NCBI GenBank assembly: GCA_947503035.1
Contig: CANNCD010000001.1
Location: 248,001-312,000 of the forward strand
From: an uncultured Halocynthiibacter sp.
Lineage (GTDB): Bacteria > Pseudomonadota > Alphaproteobacteria > Rhodobacterales > Rhodobacteraceae
DNA: 64,000 bases
Direction: 5' to 3'
Part shown: piece after piece, positions 32,152-40,830 of the stretch
How positions within the stretch are numbered: the stretch's first letter is position 1
Layout of the letters: each line of letters starts with the position of its first letter
Position numbers and translations under genes: made by a program
The notes under the pieces: model-generated
Database searches by the model: none
The model's input: only the letters and a program-made list of their open reading frames with translations
What the model was told of the DNA's origin: nothing

Positions 32152-33819
32152 ATGGCGACGAACCGATTGATTTACCTTCCTCTTGGCGGGGCGGGTGAAA
32201 TTGGCATGAATGCATATGTCTATGGATATGGCCCCAAGGGCAAAGAACGTCTGATCCTTGTGGATATGGGCGTCACATTCCCAGACATGGAAACGACCCC
32301 TGGGGTGGATTTGATTTTCCCCGATATGACTTGGCTTGAGGATAACAAAGACCGTCTTGAGGCGATCTTTATCACCCACGCCCACGAAGACCACGTTGGC
32401 GGTGTTGGCCACCTGTGGCACCGTCTTCAGGCGCCTGTATTCGCGCGTCCGTTCACGGCAAACCATGCCGAACGCAAGATGCAGGAGCAGGGCGCCCCGA
32501 CCGAGGAATTGAACGTCGTTGGTGCATATCCTGTTAAGGTCGAGGTGGGCCCATTCACGGTGTCCTTCCTGCCTGTGTCCCACTCAATCCCCGAGAGCGC
32601 GGGTCTGATCATCGATAGCCCAGACGGGCGCATCGTGCACACGGGTGACTTTAAACTGGACGAAACCCCTGTGTTGGGCGACGCGTTTGACCCCGAATTG
32701 TGGGCCGAGGTCGCCAAAGACGGCGTTAAGGCGCTGGTCTGTGACTCGACCAATGTGTTTTCCCCCGAACCTGGCCGCTCCGAGGCGACCGTTGGTCCCG
32801 AGATCGAAAAACTGATCCGCGCACAGGACGGCATGATCGTTGCGACGACATTTGCGTCCAACATTGCGCGTTTGAAAACCATCGCGGTTGCAGGTCAAAA
32901 GGCAGGGCGTTCCATCGTTCTGTTGGGCCGCGCCATGCGTCGTATGGTCGAAGCAGGCCAGCAAACAGGGATTTTGAAAGACTTCCCAACCGTGATCCCA
33001 CCCGAGGATGCGCGCGAAATGCCTCGCGACAACCTGTTGATCCTTGCGACTGGATCCCAAGGCGAACGTCGTGCGGCGACGGCACAATTGTCCCGCGGCA
33101 AATTCCTTGGCATCGAGATGAAGGAAGGGGACACCTTGTTGTTCTCATCCAAGACCATTCCGGGGAATGAACGTGGTGTGATCCGCATTCTGAACCAGTT
33201 CTCGGAAAAGGGCATCGATATCGTGGATGACGCCGGCGGCAAATATCACGTTTCTGGCCACGCCAACCGTCCCGATCTCGAACGTGTGCACGAGATCATG
33301 AAACCAGACATGTTGATCCCGATGCACGGCGAACACCGTCACCTGCGCGAACATGCGAAACTTGGCACCGCCAAGGGGATCAACTCCATCGTAGCCGTCA
33401 ACGGCATGATGTTGTCCCTGTCTGGCGATCGTCCCGAGGTGGTGGATTACATCGAAACCGGTCGCGTTTACCTTGATGGTCGCAAGCAGATCGGCGCGAT
33501 GGACGGCGTTGTACGCGACCGTATCCGCATGGCGTTGAACGGCCATGTGATCGTCACCATGCTGATCGACGAAGACAATGAGGCGCTTGGTGATCCGTGG
33601 GTTGAAACCATGGGCCTACCGAACGTTGGCCGCACGCAGCCACTTGTTGAAGCGCTGGAAGAAGAGTTGGCGACGGTTGTCGGTCGGATGAAACGTAAGA
33701 CCCTGTCTGATGACAATGCGGTAGAAGAAGCCCTTCGTCGTGCCGTTCGTAAGGCGACCCAAGACGAGATCGGCAAAAAGGCCGAGGCCACAGTGATCGT
33801 GAGCCGTTTGACCGCATAA
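32152..33819 (+). CDS. rnj: Ribonuclease J
   Basis: A metallo-beta-lactamase/beta-CASP ribonuclease of 555 aa that processes and degrades RNA (5' to 3' exonuclease and endonuclease activity in the family). The zinc motif THAHEDHVGG is near residue 75, DSTNVF is near 198, and PMHGEHRHLREHAKL is in the beta-CASP/MBL C-terminal part. It is the last gene of the nuo-birA-coaX-rnj series and is followed by a terminator. Confidence 0.96.
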   Translation: MATNRLIYLPLGGAGEIGMNAYVYGYGPKGKERLILVDMGVTFPDMETTPGVDLIFPDMTWLEDNKDRLEAIFITHAHEDHVGGVGHLWHRLQAPVFARPFTANHAERKMQEQGAPTEELNVVGAYPVKVEVGPFTVSFLPVSHSIPESAGLIIDSPDGRIVHTGDFKLDETPVLGDAFDPELWAEVAKDGVKALVCDSTNVFSPEPGRSEATVGPEIEKLIRAQDGMIVATTFASNIARLKTIAVAGQKAGRSIVLLGRAMRRMVEAGQQTGILKDFPTVIPPEDAREMPRDNLLILATGSQGERRAATAQLSRGKFLGIEMKEGDTLLFSSKTIPGNERGVIRILNQFSEKGIDIVDDAGGKYHVSGHANRPDLERVHEIMKPDMLIPMHGEHRHLREHAKLGTAKGINSIVAVNGMMLSLSGDRPEVVDYIETGRVYLDGRKQIGAMDGVVRDRIRMALNGHVIVTMLIDEDNEALGDPWVETMGLPNVGRTQPLVEALEEELATVVGRMKRKTLSDDNAVEEALRRAVRKATQDEIGKKAEATVIVSRLTA

Positions 33820-33843
33820 CCGGTTCATATCGTTGTAAATATC

Positions 33844-33877
33844 GCGCCGTCAGGGGAAACCTTGGCGGCGCTTTTTT
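33844..33877 (+). terminator. Terminator of rnj
   Basis: GCGCCG (33844-33849) pairs with CGGCGC (33866-33871), and weaker pairs extend the stem inward. Six T residues follow immediately (33872-33877). It is 24 bases after the rnj stop. Confidence 0.8.
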
Positions 33878-33912
33878 ATGGCCGACACATGGCACGCACA
33901 ACCGCACAACGA

Positions 33913-33944
33913 AAAACGCCGCACCCAGATGGATGCGGCGTTTT
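33913..33944 (-). terminator. Terminator of the DEAD-box helicase gene
   Basis: AAAACGCCGCA (33913-33923) and TGCGGCGTTTT (33934-33944) form a perfect 11-base stem. Read on the minus strand the stem ends in five T residues. It lies 22 bases after the helicase stop and can act in both directions. Confidence 0.8.
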
Positions 33945-33966
33945 CAATTTGATCTGTGCGGCGGGG

Positions 33967-35496
33967 TTAACCAGCGCGACGCTCGTCAAAGCTGAGGGCG
34001 ATAAAGCTTGGCATGTGATCGCCCATCCCAACAACGCGGTTGTCGCGACCTTTGCCGCCACGGTTGTTGTTATTGGCGTTGCGCGATTGACCTTGGGAAC
34101 GCGGCTGGCGTTCTTTCTTTGGCTCCTGTTTTGCCTCTGGGGCAGGGGCCTCGGACTTGGTCTCGATTGCCACGACGTTCTCGTCGGCTTTGGCGGGGAC
34201 TTCGGCGGCCTCTACCGGCTTTGGCGCCTCTGGTGCAGCGGCAGCGGGGGCTGGCTTACGACGGCTGCGTGTGCGCTTGGGCTTTTCGCTTGGCGCGGCC
34301 TCGGCAGTTGGTGCATCCGCGGTCGCTGGTTTTGCCTCGGTCTTTTTGGCCAATGGGTTTTCACCACGTGGGATTGTGGATTGAACCAGTTCTTCGACCT
34401 GAGCAAAGTTCTTTTCGTCGCGTGGTTCGCAAATCATCACGGCCTTGCCCTGACGACCGGCGCGACCGGTGCGGCCGATACGGTGAACATAGTCTTCGGC
34501 GTGGCTTGGAACGTCATAGTTGAACACGTGGCTTACGGATGGAACATCCAGACCACGGGCGGCAACATCAGAGGCCACAAGGATTTTCAAATCTCCGTTG
34601 CGGAACCCTTCGAGGGTTTTCGTGCGATGGGATTGGTCCAGATCGCCGTGGATTGGAGCCGCGTCAATGCCGTATTTCTTAAGGCTCTTGGCAACTGTGT
34701 CCACGTCAAGTTTGCGGTTACAGAAAATGATACCGTTTGTCAGCGCTTCGCCTTCGTTCTCGATCAAAGTCCGAAGAAGCTTACGTTTTTCTGTCGCGGC
34801 GCGGTCCTTGCGGGACGCTTTGAACATGACAACGGATTGCTCGATGTTCTCGGATGTTGTTGCGGCGCGGGCCACTTCGATCTTGGCAGGGTTGGACATA
34901 AACGTCGATGTGATGCGTTCAATTTCCGGAGCCATCGTCGCCGAGAAGAACAAAGTTTGGCGGGTAAACGGTGTCAGGCCAAAAATGCGTTCGATATCAG
35001 GGATAAAGCCCATATCAAGCATACGGTCGGCTTCGTCCACAACCATGATCTGCACGCCAGTCAGAAGAAGTTTACCACGTTCGAAATGGTCCAAAAGACG
35101 ACCAGGGGTGGCAATCAGAACGTCAACACCACGGTCGATCAGCTGGTCTTGTTCCTTGAACGAAACGCCGCCAATCAACAGGGCCTTTGTCAGTTTGGTG
35201 TGTTTGGCATAGGTGTCGAAATTCTCGGCAACCTGCGCGGCCAATTCACGCGTCGGCGCAAGAACAAGCGAACGCGGCATCCGTGCACGGGCGCGACCGC
35301 GGGCCAACATAGAAATCATCGGTAGGGTAAAAGACGCAGTCTTACCCGTACCTGTTTGGGCGATGCCCAGAACGTCTTGTCCCTCAAGGGCGGGGGGAAT
35401 CGCACCGGCCTGAATTGGGGTGGGCGTTTCATAGCCTGTCTCTTCGACAGCCTTAAGAACCTTTGGGGACAATTTTAGATCGGTGAATTTTGTCAT
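33967..35496 (-). CDS. DEAD-box ATP-dependent RNA helicase (RhlE type)
   Basis: An RNA helicase of 509 aa that remodels RNA, probably in ribosome assembly or RNA turnover. Motifs in order are AQTGTGKT (I), PTRELA (Ia), TPGRLLDH (Ib), DEAD (II), SAT (III) and HRIGRTGRAG (VI). The helicase core spans about residues 1-375. The last 130 residues are low-complexity, alternating Ala/Pro/Glu and Lys/Arg, and end in an Asn/Arg/Gly-rich tail typical of RNA-binding extensions. It is transcribed alone. Confidence 0.93.
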   Translation of the reverse strand: MTKFTDLKLSPKVLKAVEETGYETPTPIQAGAIPPALEGQDVLGIAQTGTGKTASFTLPMISMLARGRARARMPRSLVLAPTRELAAQVAENFDTYAKHTKLTKALLIGGVSFKEQDQLIDRGVDVLIATPGRLLDHFERGKLLLTGVQIMVVDEADRMLDMGFIPDIERIFGLTPFTRQTLFFSATMAPEIERITSTFMSNPAKIEVARAATTSENIEQSVVMFKASRKDRAATEKRKLLRTLIENEGEALTNGIIFCNRKLDVDTVAKSLKKYGIDAAPIHGDLDQSHRTKTLEGFRNGDLKILVASDVAARGLDVPSVSHVFNYDVPSHAEDYVHRIGRTGRAGRQGKAVMICEPRDEKNFAQVEELVQSTIPRGENPLAKKTEAKPATADAPTAEAAPSEKPKRTRSRRKPAPAAAAPEAPKPVEAAEVPAKADENVVAIETKSEAPAPEAKQEPKKERQPRSQGQSRNANNNNRGGKGRDNRVVGMGDHMPSFIALSFDERRAG

Positions 35497-35603
35497 GTAT
35501 TTCCGTGTTCTACGGCAATCTTCGCCGTATCGGTTGGGGGGACGTTATGACCCGAATGGTCGAACGCGGCAGCGTGTCCCTCTGTGGGAACGCTCATACT
35601 TAA

Positions 35604-35627
35604 AAAAACGTGAAAGGTCAACGTTTT
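35604..35627 (-). terminator. Weak terminator after the NUDIX gene
   Basis: AAAACGT and ACGTTTT form a seven-base stem. On the minus strand the second arm runs into seven T residues. It lies 27 bases after the NUDIX stop, so it probably ends the prfC-NUDIX unit. Confidence 0.5.
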
Positions 35628-35653
35628 CGCAAGGAACGGGTGATAATGTGGGT

Positions 35654-36211
35654 CTACTGTGCTGCGGTCGCCAATTTTGCCATGAAGCGTGTTAAGTTTG
35701 GCTCGGTCCGCGTTGTTGGCGCGTGGTCGCGGTGGAACCAGCGCACGGTTTCGAATTCGGTCTGGTCAAAATCGTAATCTTTGGTCCGATCCCCGCGCAA
35801 GACGTACCAGAGCGAAATATCCGTATGCCCCGCCGTTTTGCCTACGGTGTCGGTCACCGTGATGAACAGCGGAGTGTCAAAGACGAATTCGGCCTCAAGT
35901 GCCAGCTCTTCTTGGGCCTCGCGTGTGACGGTTGTTTGTGGGTGCTCGTCCGGATCCACATGGCCGCCGGTCGGCAGCCAAAGTTCCGCGTTAATGTGGT
36001 CCACCAGCAGGATATGATCGCCGTCCATCACCACGAAATAGGACACAAGATGTGGGTTTGGGGTGGCCGGTTTTTCGGTCCGCGCAAGCGGCGCACCCGA
36101 GTCGATCCAATCGAGCGCGCGTCTAATATCGGCTCGCTCGATCTCATCCAGTGGAACGATCCCCGACACCTCCTTACGGATTTCCTTGCGAAGCAGGGTC
36201 GGGTCCGTCAC
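35654..36211 (-). CDS. NUDIX hydrolase
   Basis: A 185-residue hydrolase of nucleoside diphosphates linked to another moiety. The Nudix box is complete, from GGHVDPDEHP to TREAQEELAL (about residues 82-105). The domain is preceded by about 45 residues of helical N-terminus. The start is four bases after the prfC stop, so the two are probably co-transcribed. The substrate cannot be predicted. Confidence 0.88.
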   Translation of the reverse strand: MTDPTLLRKEIRKEVSGIVPLDEIERADIRRALDWIDSGAPLARTEKPATPNPHLVSYFVVMDGDHILLVDHINAELWLPTGGHVDPDEHPQTTVTREAQEELALEAEFVFDTPLFITVTDTVGKTAGHTDISLWYVLRGDRTKDYDFDQTEFETVRWFHRDHAPTTRTEPNLTRFMAKLATAAQ

Positions 36212-36215
36212 GGTG

Positions 36216-37823
36216 TTAAACCAACATTTCCTTGGTGTCCGTCAACGACACATCGGGATAATCGCGACCAACGCGGTCGATGTCCCATTGCAGGCGTGTC
36301 AGGAAAACGCGGTCGCCGTCATTGTCTGTGGCCATGTGCTGTTTGTTCGCGGCTTCGAATTTCTCGACGGCGGCTTTTTCGCCTTGGACCCAGCGGGCGG
36401 ATGTGAACTGGCTTTGCTCAAATCGTACGGGCAGGCCGTATTCCATTTCGATGCGGGATGCGAGAACCTCAAACTGCAACGCCCCCACAACCCCGACGAT
36501 AAAGCCGGAGCCGAAGGTCGGTTTGAACACCTTGGCCGCGCCTTCTTCGGCAAATTGCATCAACGCCTTTTCAAGGTGTTTCGCCTTCATTGGGTCGCCC
36601 GCACGGCAGGTTTGCAACAATTCTGGCGCGAAGGACGGGATGCCCGCGACGCGGATGTCTTCGCCCTCGGTCAATGTGTCGCCGATGCGCAGCTGGCCGT
36701 GGTTCGGGATACCGATGATATCGCCGGCCCAGCCTTCTTCGGCCAATTCGCGGTCAGAGGCGAGGAACATCACAGGGTTCGCAATCGCCATCGGTTTTTT
36801 GGTCCGCACATGGGTCATTTTCATGCCGCGTTTGAAATGGCCAGACGCAAGACGCACGAACGCCACGCGGTCGCGGTGTTTCGGGTCCATGTTGGCCTGC
36901 ACCTTGAATACGAATCCGGTGACCTTCTTTTCATCGGGCTGGATCGGGCGCGGGGTGGCCTTTTGCGGCTGTGGCTGTGGGCCGTATGTGGCGATGCCGT
37001 TCATCAATTCCTGCACGCCGAAACTGTTGATCGCGGACCCAAACCAGATCGGGGTCATGGTGCCCTCAAGCAGCGCCTGATGGTCCAGCGCAGGAAGTAA
37101 TTCGCGGGCCATTTCGACCTCTTCGCGTAGCTTCTCAAGCAGGTCCGCAGGGATGTGTTCGTCCAACAAAGGATCATCCAGACCCTCAATCGAGATGCTT
37201 TCGGCGACGGTGTTCCGGTCGGCGCGGTCCATCAATTCCAGACGGTCGCGCAGCATGTCGTAACAGCCAAGGAAGTCGCGCCCAACGCCAATCGGCCAGC
37301 TGGCTGGTGTCACATCAATGGCGAGGTTCTCTTGGATTTCGTCAATAATTTCAAACGTATCGCGGCTCTCGCGGTCCATCTTGTTACAAAACGTCAGGAT
37401 CGGAAGATCGCGCAGACGACAGACTTCGAACAGCTTCTGGGTCTGGCTCTCGACACCTTTGGCGCCGTCCACAACCATCACCGCCGCGTCCACGGCCGTC
37501 AGGGTGCGGTATGTGTCTTCGGAGAAATCCGAGTGACCGGGGGTGTCGACGAGGTTGAACCGGTAGTCATGAAAATCGAACGACATGGCGGACGCCGAAA
37601 CCGAAATCCCACGGTCCTTTTCCATCTGCATAAAGTCAGACCGCGTGCGGCGCGCTTCGCCCTTGGCGCGGACCTGACCGGCCATCTGAATCGCCCCACC
37701 AAACAGCAAGAATTTCTCGGTCAGGGTCGTTTTCCCCGCATCCGGATGCGAAATAATAGCAAAGGTACGACGCCGCGCAATTTCGGGCGGCAAGACGGGC
37801 TGGTTTGATGCGATATCTGTCAT
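36216..37823 (-). CDS. prfC: Peptide chain release factor 3
   Basis: RF3 is a translational GTPase that removes RF1/RF2 from the ribosome after termination. G1 is DAGKTTLTEKFLLFGGAIQ near residue 30, G3 is DTPGHSDFSEDTYR, and G4 is CNKMDRESRD. The RF3-type C-terminal domain ends near RVFLTRLQWDIDRVGRDYP. From the ATG at 37823 the product is 535 aa, the family norm; a longer frame to 37883 adds 20 unconserved residues. Confidence 0.95.
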   Translation of the reverse strand: MTDIASNQPVLPPEIARRRTFAIISHPDAGKTTLTEKFLLFGGAIQMAGQVRAKGEARRTRSDFMQMEKDRGISVSASAMSFDFHDYRFNLVDTPGHSDFSEDTYRTLTAVDAAVMVVDGAKGVESQTQKLFEVCRLRDLPILTFCNKMDRESRDTFEIIDEIQENLAIDVTPASWPIGVGRDFLGCYDMLRDRLELMDRADRNTVAESISIEGLDDPLLDEHIPADLLEKLREEVEMARELLPALDHQALLEGTMTPIWFGSAINSFGVQELMNGIATYGPQPQPQKATPRPIQPDEKKVTGFVFKVQANMDPKHRDRVAFVRLASGHFKRGMKMTHVRTKKPMAIANPVMFLASDRELAEEGWAGDIIGIPNHGQLRIGDTLTEGEDIRVAGIPSFAPELLQTCRAGDPMKAKHLEKALMQFAEEGAAKVFKPTFGSGFIVGVVGALQFEVLASRIEMEYGLPVRFEQSQFTSARWVQGEKAAVEKFEAANKQHMATDNDGDRVFLTRLQWDIDRVGRDYPDVSLTDTKEMLV

Positions 37824-37872
37824 AGGCGCGGGTATAACGAGGCACGCGACGCGGGGCAATGGGGGAGGGAGA

Positions 37873-37903
37873 TCGGGAACCAATTCTTAGTCCAAGTTCC
37901 CGA
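37873..37903 (-). other. 8-bp perfect stem between the lipoprotein gene and prfC
   Basis: TCGGGAAC (37873-37880) and GTTCCCGA (37896-37903) are exact reverse complements with a 15-base loop. There is no T tract on the minus strand. It could end the lipoprotein transcript or sit in the prfC leader. Confidence 0.4.
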
Positions 37904-37912
37904 CAAGTCTCT

Positions 37913-38488
37913 CTAGACCGACATCATTGCAGCCAATGTGCCTGAAATGACCTTGGCTTTCTTTTTTTCGAACGGGACTACGATCTCGATGGCTTTCTCT
38001 TCGCAAAGTTGATCTACATCACAGATGGTCAGATCAACTTTGGCTGTAAAGTCGGTGCCAAACTCAATATCAATTGCGCTTTGATGCTCTGGCGAAAACG
38101 GACCTTGAGATACAGTTTTTTGTTGAAGAGGTACTTCTTTGGAAGGTTCCTCGATGGAACCAGATTTTTCATTTGAGAATACAGGGATGCCATTTTGATA
38201 AATAGTGAGCGAGTCGACATAAAATTCGTGCCCATTCTCAGGTCGCATATACATCGATAGACTGATTGGGGAGGTAGCGTATGAAGCGTTGATGATTGGA
38301 TTAATTTCACTCACGTATGTCGGAAATGTAGTTAGCAGTATTCGGCCAGCTTCTTGTCCGACATTTCCCCAATTTTTCTGACGATAGTTAGATTCGTTTT
38401 CAAGGGTCGGTTGGCAAGCGAACACAAAACCACCAACCAAGAGCAGGGCACCTATGTTTTTGAAAATGGGTCTCTTAGTCGTTTCCAA
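37913..38488 (-). CDS. Putative lipoprotein in an AT-rich patch
   Basis: A 191-residue protein with a charged start, a hydrophobic core and a lipobox VFAC (Cys25), so probably a periplasmic lipoprotein. The mature part is rich in Asn, Ser and Glu and has two cysteines (TICDVDQLCEE) in its last third. I recognise no family. Codon use is clearly more AT-rich than in the flanking genes. It borders a gene remnant, which suggests acquired DNA. Confidence 0.65.
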   Translation of the reverse strand: METTKRPIFKNIGALLLVGGFVFACQPTLENESNYRQKNWGNVGQEAGRILLTTFPTYVSEINPIINASYATSPISLSMYMRPENGHEFYVDSLTIYQNGIPVFSNEKSGSIEEPSKEVPLQQKTVSQGPFSPEHQSAIDIEFGTDFTAKVDLTICDVDQLCEEKAIEIVVPFEKKKAKVISGTLAAMMSV

Positions 38489-38548
38489 AGATAATATCCT
38501 AAAATTTGAATGAACTAAGCCAGCAACAGGAGCGCTACGATGGCTGTC

Positions 38549-38698
38549 CTAGTTTGAAGAGCCGAGGCGCATCGTTTGTGTTGATCTTTCTAGAACGCCA
38601 CAACTGGAACGAATCCATTGCTCAGGCTCGGCACCAAAAGAGAGCTTTGTGCCTTCCAGTCCTTTTTTCAACTTTGCAACGTGTTCCGGATTTGCCAT
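38549..38698 (-). pseudogene. Remnant resembling the N-terminus of a pentapeptide-repeat protein
   Basis: An ATG at 38698 opens a 49-codon frame whose first residues, MANPEHVAKLKKGLE, resemble the leader that commonly precedes pentapeptide-repeat domains. After about 15 residues the similarity stops: no A(D/N)LxX repeats follow and the frame closes at 38549. I read it as the severed 5' end of a lost gene. The rest of the 270-base gap between the lipoprotein gene and the Hint gene holds nothing I can name. Confidence 0.45.
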
Positions 38699-38758
38699 GC
38701 GCGTCTATACCTTTAACCAATACCCCTAAGGTAGCCGGATTTGGTGGGTGGGCAAGGG

Positions 38759-39763
38759 CTATTCGCCTTGGGAGGCGCGGCGGAGGCGGTCGGCGGTGTC
38801 CTCGGCGTTTTCGTCAAGTTCCAGCACGTCGATGTCCGATGTCAGAGCCCCGTCGTGGTGCGGCAGGGCGGTGTCGGTGACGGCGGGTGTGGTGCGAGTG
38901 TCGAGCAGCATGCTCTCGGCGGCGATGCCTTCGGCGAAGAGGATTTGGTGCTGGTCGAACAGGATTTGAAAATAGTCGACAAAGCCGCCCTGAAGACGGA
39001 CAACCGTGTCGCCATTCACAAGGTCGGCGGCGCGCACCAGAACCTCGGAGCGGCCCACGTTCATGACGTCGCTGCGTTGATAGATAAACAGGTGGTGGTC
39101 CGGTGATAGGATCAGGTCGTTTTCGTTGTTCATCACACCCTGTTTGATCAGGATCGGCGCAAAGGCCCCCGTCGCACGTTGGGTGGATTCGCCGATCCAG
39201 CGGATGGTCTGGGGACCTTCGTCGCGGGTCAGAACGCGGTCGCCCACGGCCAGATCTTGGACCTTTCGCTGTTGGCCGTTGTGCATGGTGATGTGGGTGT
39301 CGCGGGCAAAGCTGGCCGAGGCAAGTTGCGCCAAGCGGGCGCGCGGGCCGTCGCGGTCGATGCCCACAACGCGATAGCCAGAGTCGTTCGTCACATCATC
39401 CAACGCCAACATATAGGTCGCGCGAATGTCGCCGTCATTGGTGGTTTCCACAAGGATCACGGCCTCGATGGTGTCGCCCGCTTGGCTCATGAAGGTCACA
39501 ACGCAATCGAGATGCAGATCGCCGCCGGGCTGGCCGGTTTGCGTGGCGCGGCCAATGATCAACGGCCCCTCGGGGGGGATGCGCACCATCAGATTGCAAA
39601 GCGTGTCATCGGTCAGCGCATAGACGTCGTCCAAGATCAATTCCGACGCATCCGCGATGGCTTCGCCCATGTTGACGCCATCGATCACCCGAAACTTTTC
39701 GGCATCATAAACACGGAGTGTCTGACGCGGGAGGTTCTGTGGGTTCACACGGCTGGGGCACAT
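38759..39763 (-). CDS. Hint-domain protein with Ser in place of the catalytic Cys
   Basis: A 334-residue protein of the Hint (Hedgehog/intein) type that is frequent in Rhodobacteraceae. The first 145 residues form a beta-rich domain I do not recognise. The Hint module starts about residue 151 with SFARDTHITM. It continues with VQDLAVGDRVLTRDEGPQTIRWIG (within 168-191), LSPDHHLFIY and DYFQILFDQHQILFAEGIAAESM. The first residue of a Hint domain is normally Cys; here it is Ser151. There is no C-terminal extein or transmembrane segment. The function of this family is not settled. Confidence 0.8.
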   Translation of the reverse strand: MCPSRVNPQNLPRQTLRVYDAEKFRVIDGVNMGEAIADASELILDDVYALTDDTLCNLMVRIPPEGPLIIGRATQTGQPGGDLHLDCVVTFMSQAGDTIEAVILVETTNDGDIRATYMLALDDVTNDSGYRVVGIDRDGPRARLAQLASASFARDTHITMHNGQQRKVQDLAVGDRVLTRDEGPQTIRWIGESTQRATGAFAPILIKQGVMNNENDLILSPDHHLFIYQRSDVMNVGRSEVLVRAADLVNGDTVVRLQGGFVDYFQILFDQHQILFAEGIAAESMLLDTRTTPAVTDTALPHHDGALTSDIDVLELDENAEDTADRLRRASQGE

Positions 39764-39947
39764 AAATATTTTACCTTAAATCTGCCGAGACCATCAGCAA
39801 TAGAGTATTTTCTAGGGTTGGGTGCCCCGCGCGTCAATGCAAATGCGGCGATGTCGCAATGCTGTGACCTTGTTTTGCTGTGTTTTTGGCTTTTGCGACG
39901 GGGAAACCGGTGATACCGATGGGGGAAGGCTATCAAAGGACGATAAA

Positions 39948-40727
39948 ATGGATCTTGGAATTTCGGGTAAAAAGGCGCTGGTTTGTGCGTCGTCAAAGGG
40001 GCTTGGACGTGGTTGCGCCGAGGCATTGGCCGCAGAGGGTGTGAACCTTGTGATGAATGCGCGTGGCGCAGAAGCGCTTGAGGTCGCAGCGGCGGAAATC
40101 GTTGAGAAATTCGGCGTATCGGTGGAAACCATCGCCTGCGACGTGACCACAAAAGAGGGCCAAGACGCCCTGATCGCGACTGCATCCGACGTTGATATTC
40201 TGGTGACCAACGCCGGTGGCCCACCCCCCGGTGTCTGGTCCGATTGGGACCGCGATGATTTCATCAAGGCGCTGGATGCCAACATGTTGACGCCGATCGC
40301 ATTGATGACCGCGCTTGTGCCACAAATGATCGACAAGGGCTGGGGCCGCGTGGTGAACATCACGTCGCAGTCGGTCAAGGCGCCGATTCCGGCACTTGGT
40401 CTGTCGAACGCCGCGCGCACCGGTCTGACCGGTTATGTGGCTGGCACCGCCCGTCAGGTTGCCGGTAAGGGTGTGAATATCAACAACCTTATGCCCGGTA
40501 TCCACGCGACGGACCGCGCCGTGTCTTTGGACACCAACCTGTCGAAACAACAGGGGATTTCCATGGAAGAGGCGTTTGAACAACGCACCAAAACCATCCC
40601 AGCGGGCCGGTACGGCACCTCCGCCGAATTCGGCGCGATGTGTGCGTTCATGTGTTCCGACCACGCCGGTTTCATGGTTGGCCAGAACGTTTTGCTGGAT
40701 GGCGGCGCGACCAACGCGACCATCTAA
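39948..40727 (+). CDS. Atypical SDR-family oxidoreductase (BKR-like)
   Basis: A 259-residue short-chain dehydrogenase-like protein. The nucleotide loop is ASSKGLGRG (about 13-21) and NAGG is present. The catalytic YxxxK is missing: the region after the serines reads ITSQSVKAPIPALGLSNAAR (about 140-160), with Leu-Ser-Asn-Ala-Ala-Arg where Tyr and Lys should be. This fits the known BKR-like SDR subgroup, which resembles 3-oxoacyl-ACP reductases but lacks the standard tetrad. The ATG at 39948 begins the fold; upstream in-frame codons look unrelated. A terminator follows. Confidence 0.85.
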   Translation: MDLGISGKKALVCASSKGLGRGCAEALAAEGVNLVMNARGAEALEVAAAEIVEKFGVSVETIACDVTTKEGQDALIATASDVDILVTNAGGPPPGVWSDWDRDDFIKALDANMLTPIALMTALVPQMIDKGWGRVVNITSQSVKAPIPALGLSNAARTGLTGYVAGTARQVAGKGVNINNLMPGIHATDRAVSLDTNLSKQQGISMEEAFEQRTKTIPAGRYGTSAEFGAMCAFMCSDHAGFMVGQNVLLDGGATNATI

Positions 40728-40737
40728 CGCCCTGATC

Positions 40738-40772
40738 CGCCCCGTTCACATTTGCGTTGGACGGGGCGTTTT
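40738..40772 (+). terminator. Terminator after the SDR gene
   Basis: CGCCCCGT (40738-40745) pairs perfectly with ACGGGGCG (40761-40768), followed by TTTT. It is 10 bases after the stop. Confidence 0.8.
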
Positions 40773-40830
40773 ATCTTGGTTCGGCGCGGGACTGCACGTA
40801 AGGCTCGGGAAACGAATTGAAAGGTTTCCT

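Noticed and set aside
38506-38880. Plus-strand frame of 124 codons through the lipoprotein-Hint gap
   Set aside because: It has no ribosome site, runs into the Hint gene on the other strand and ends in Arg/Gly-rich shadow sequence.
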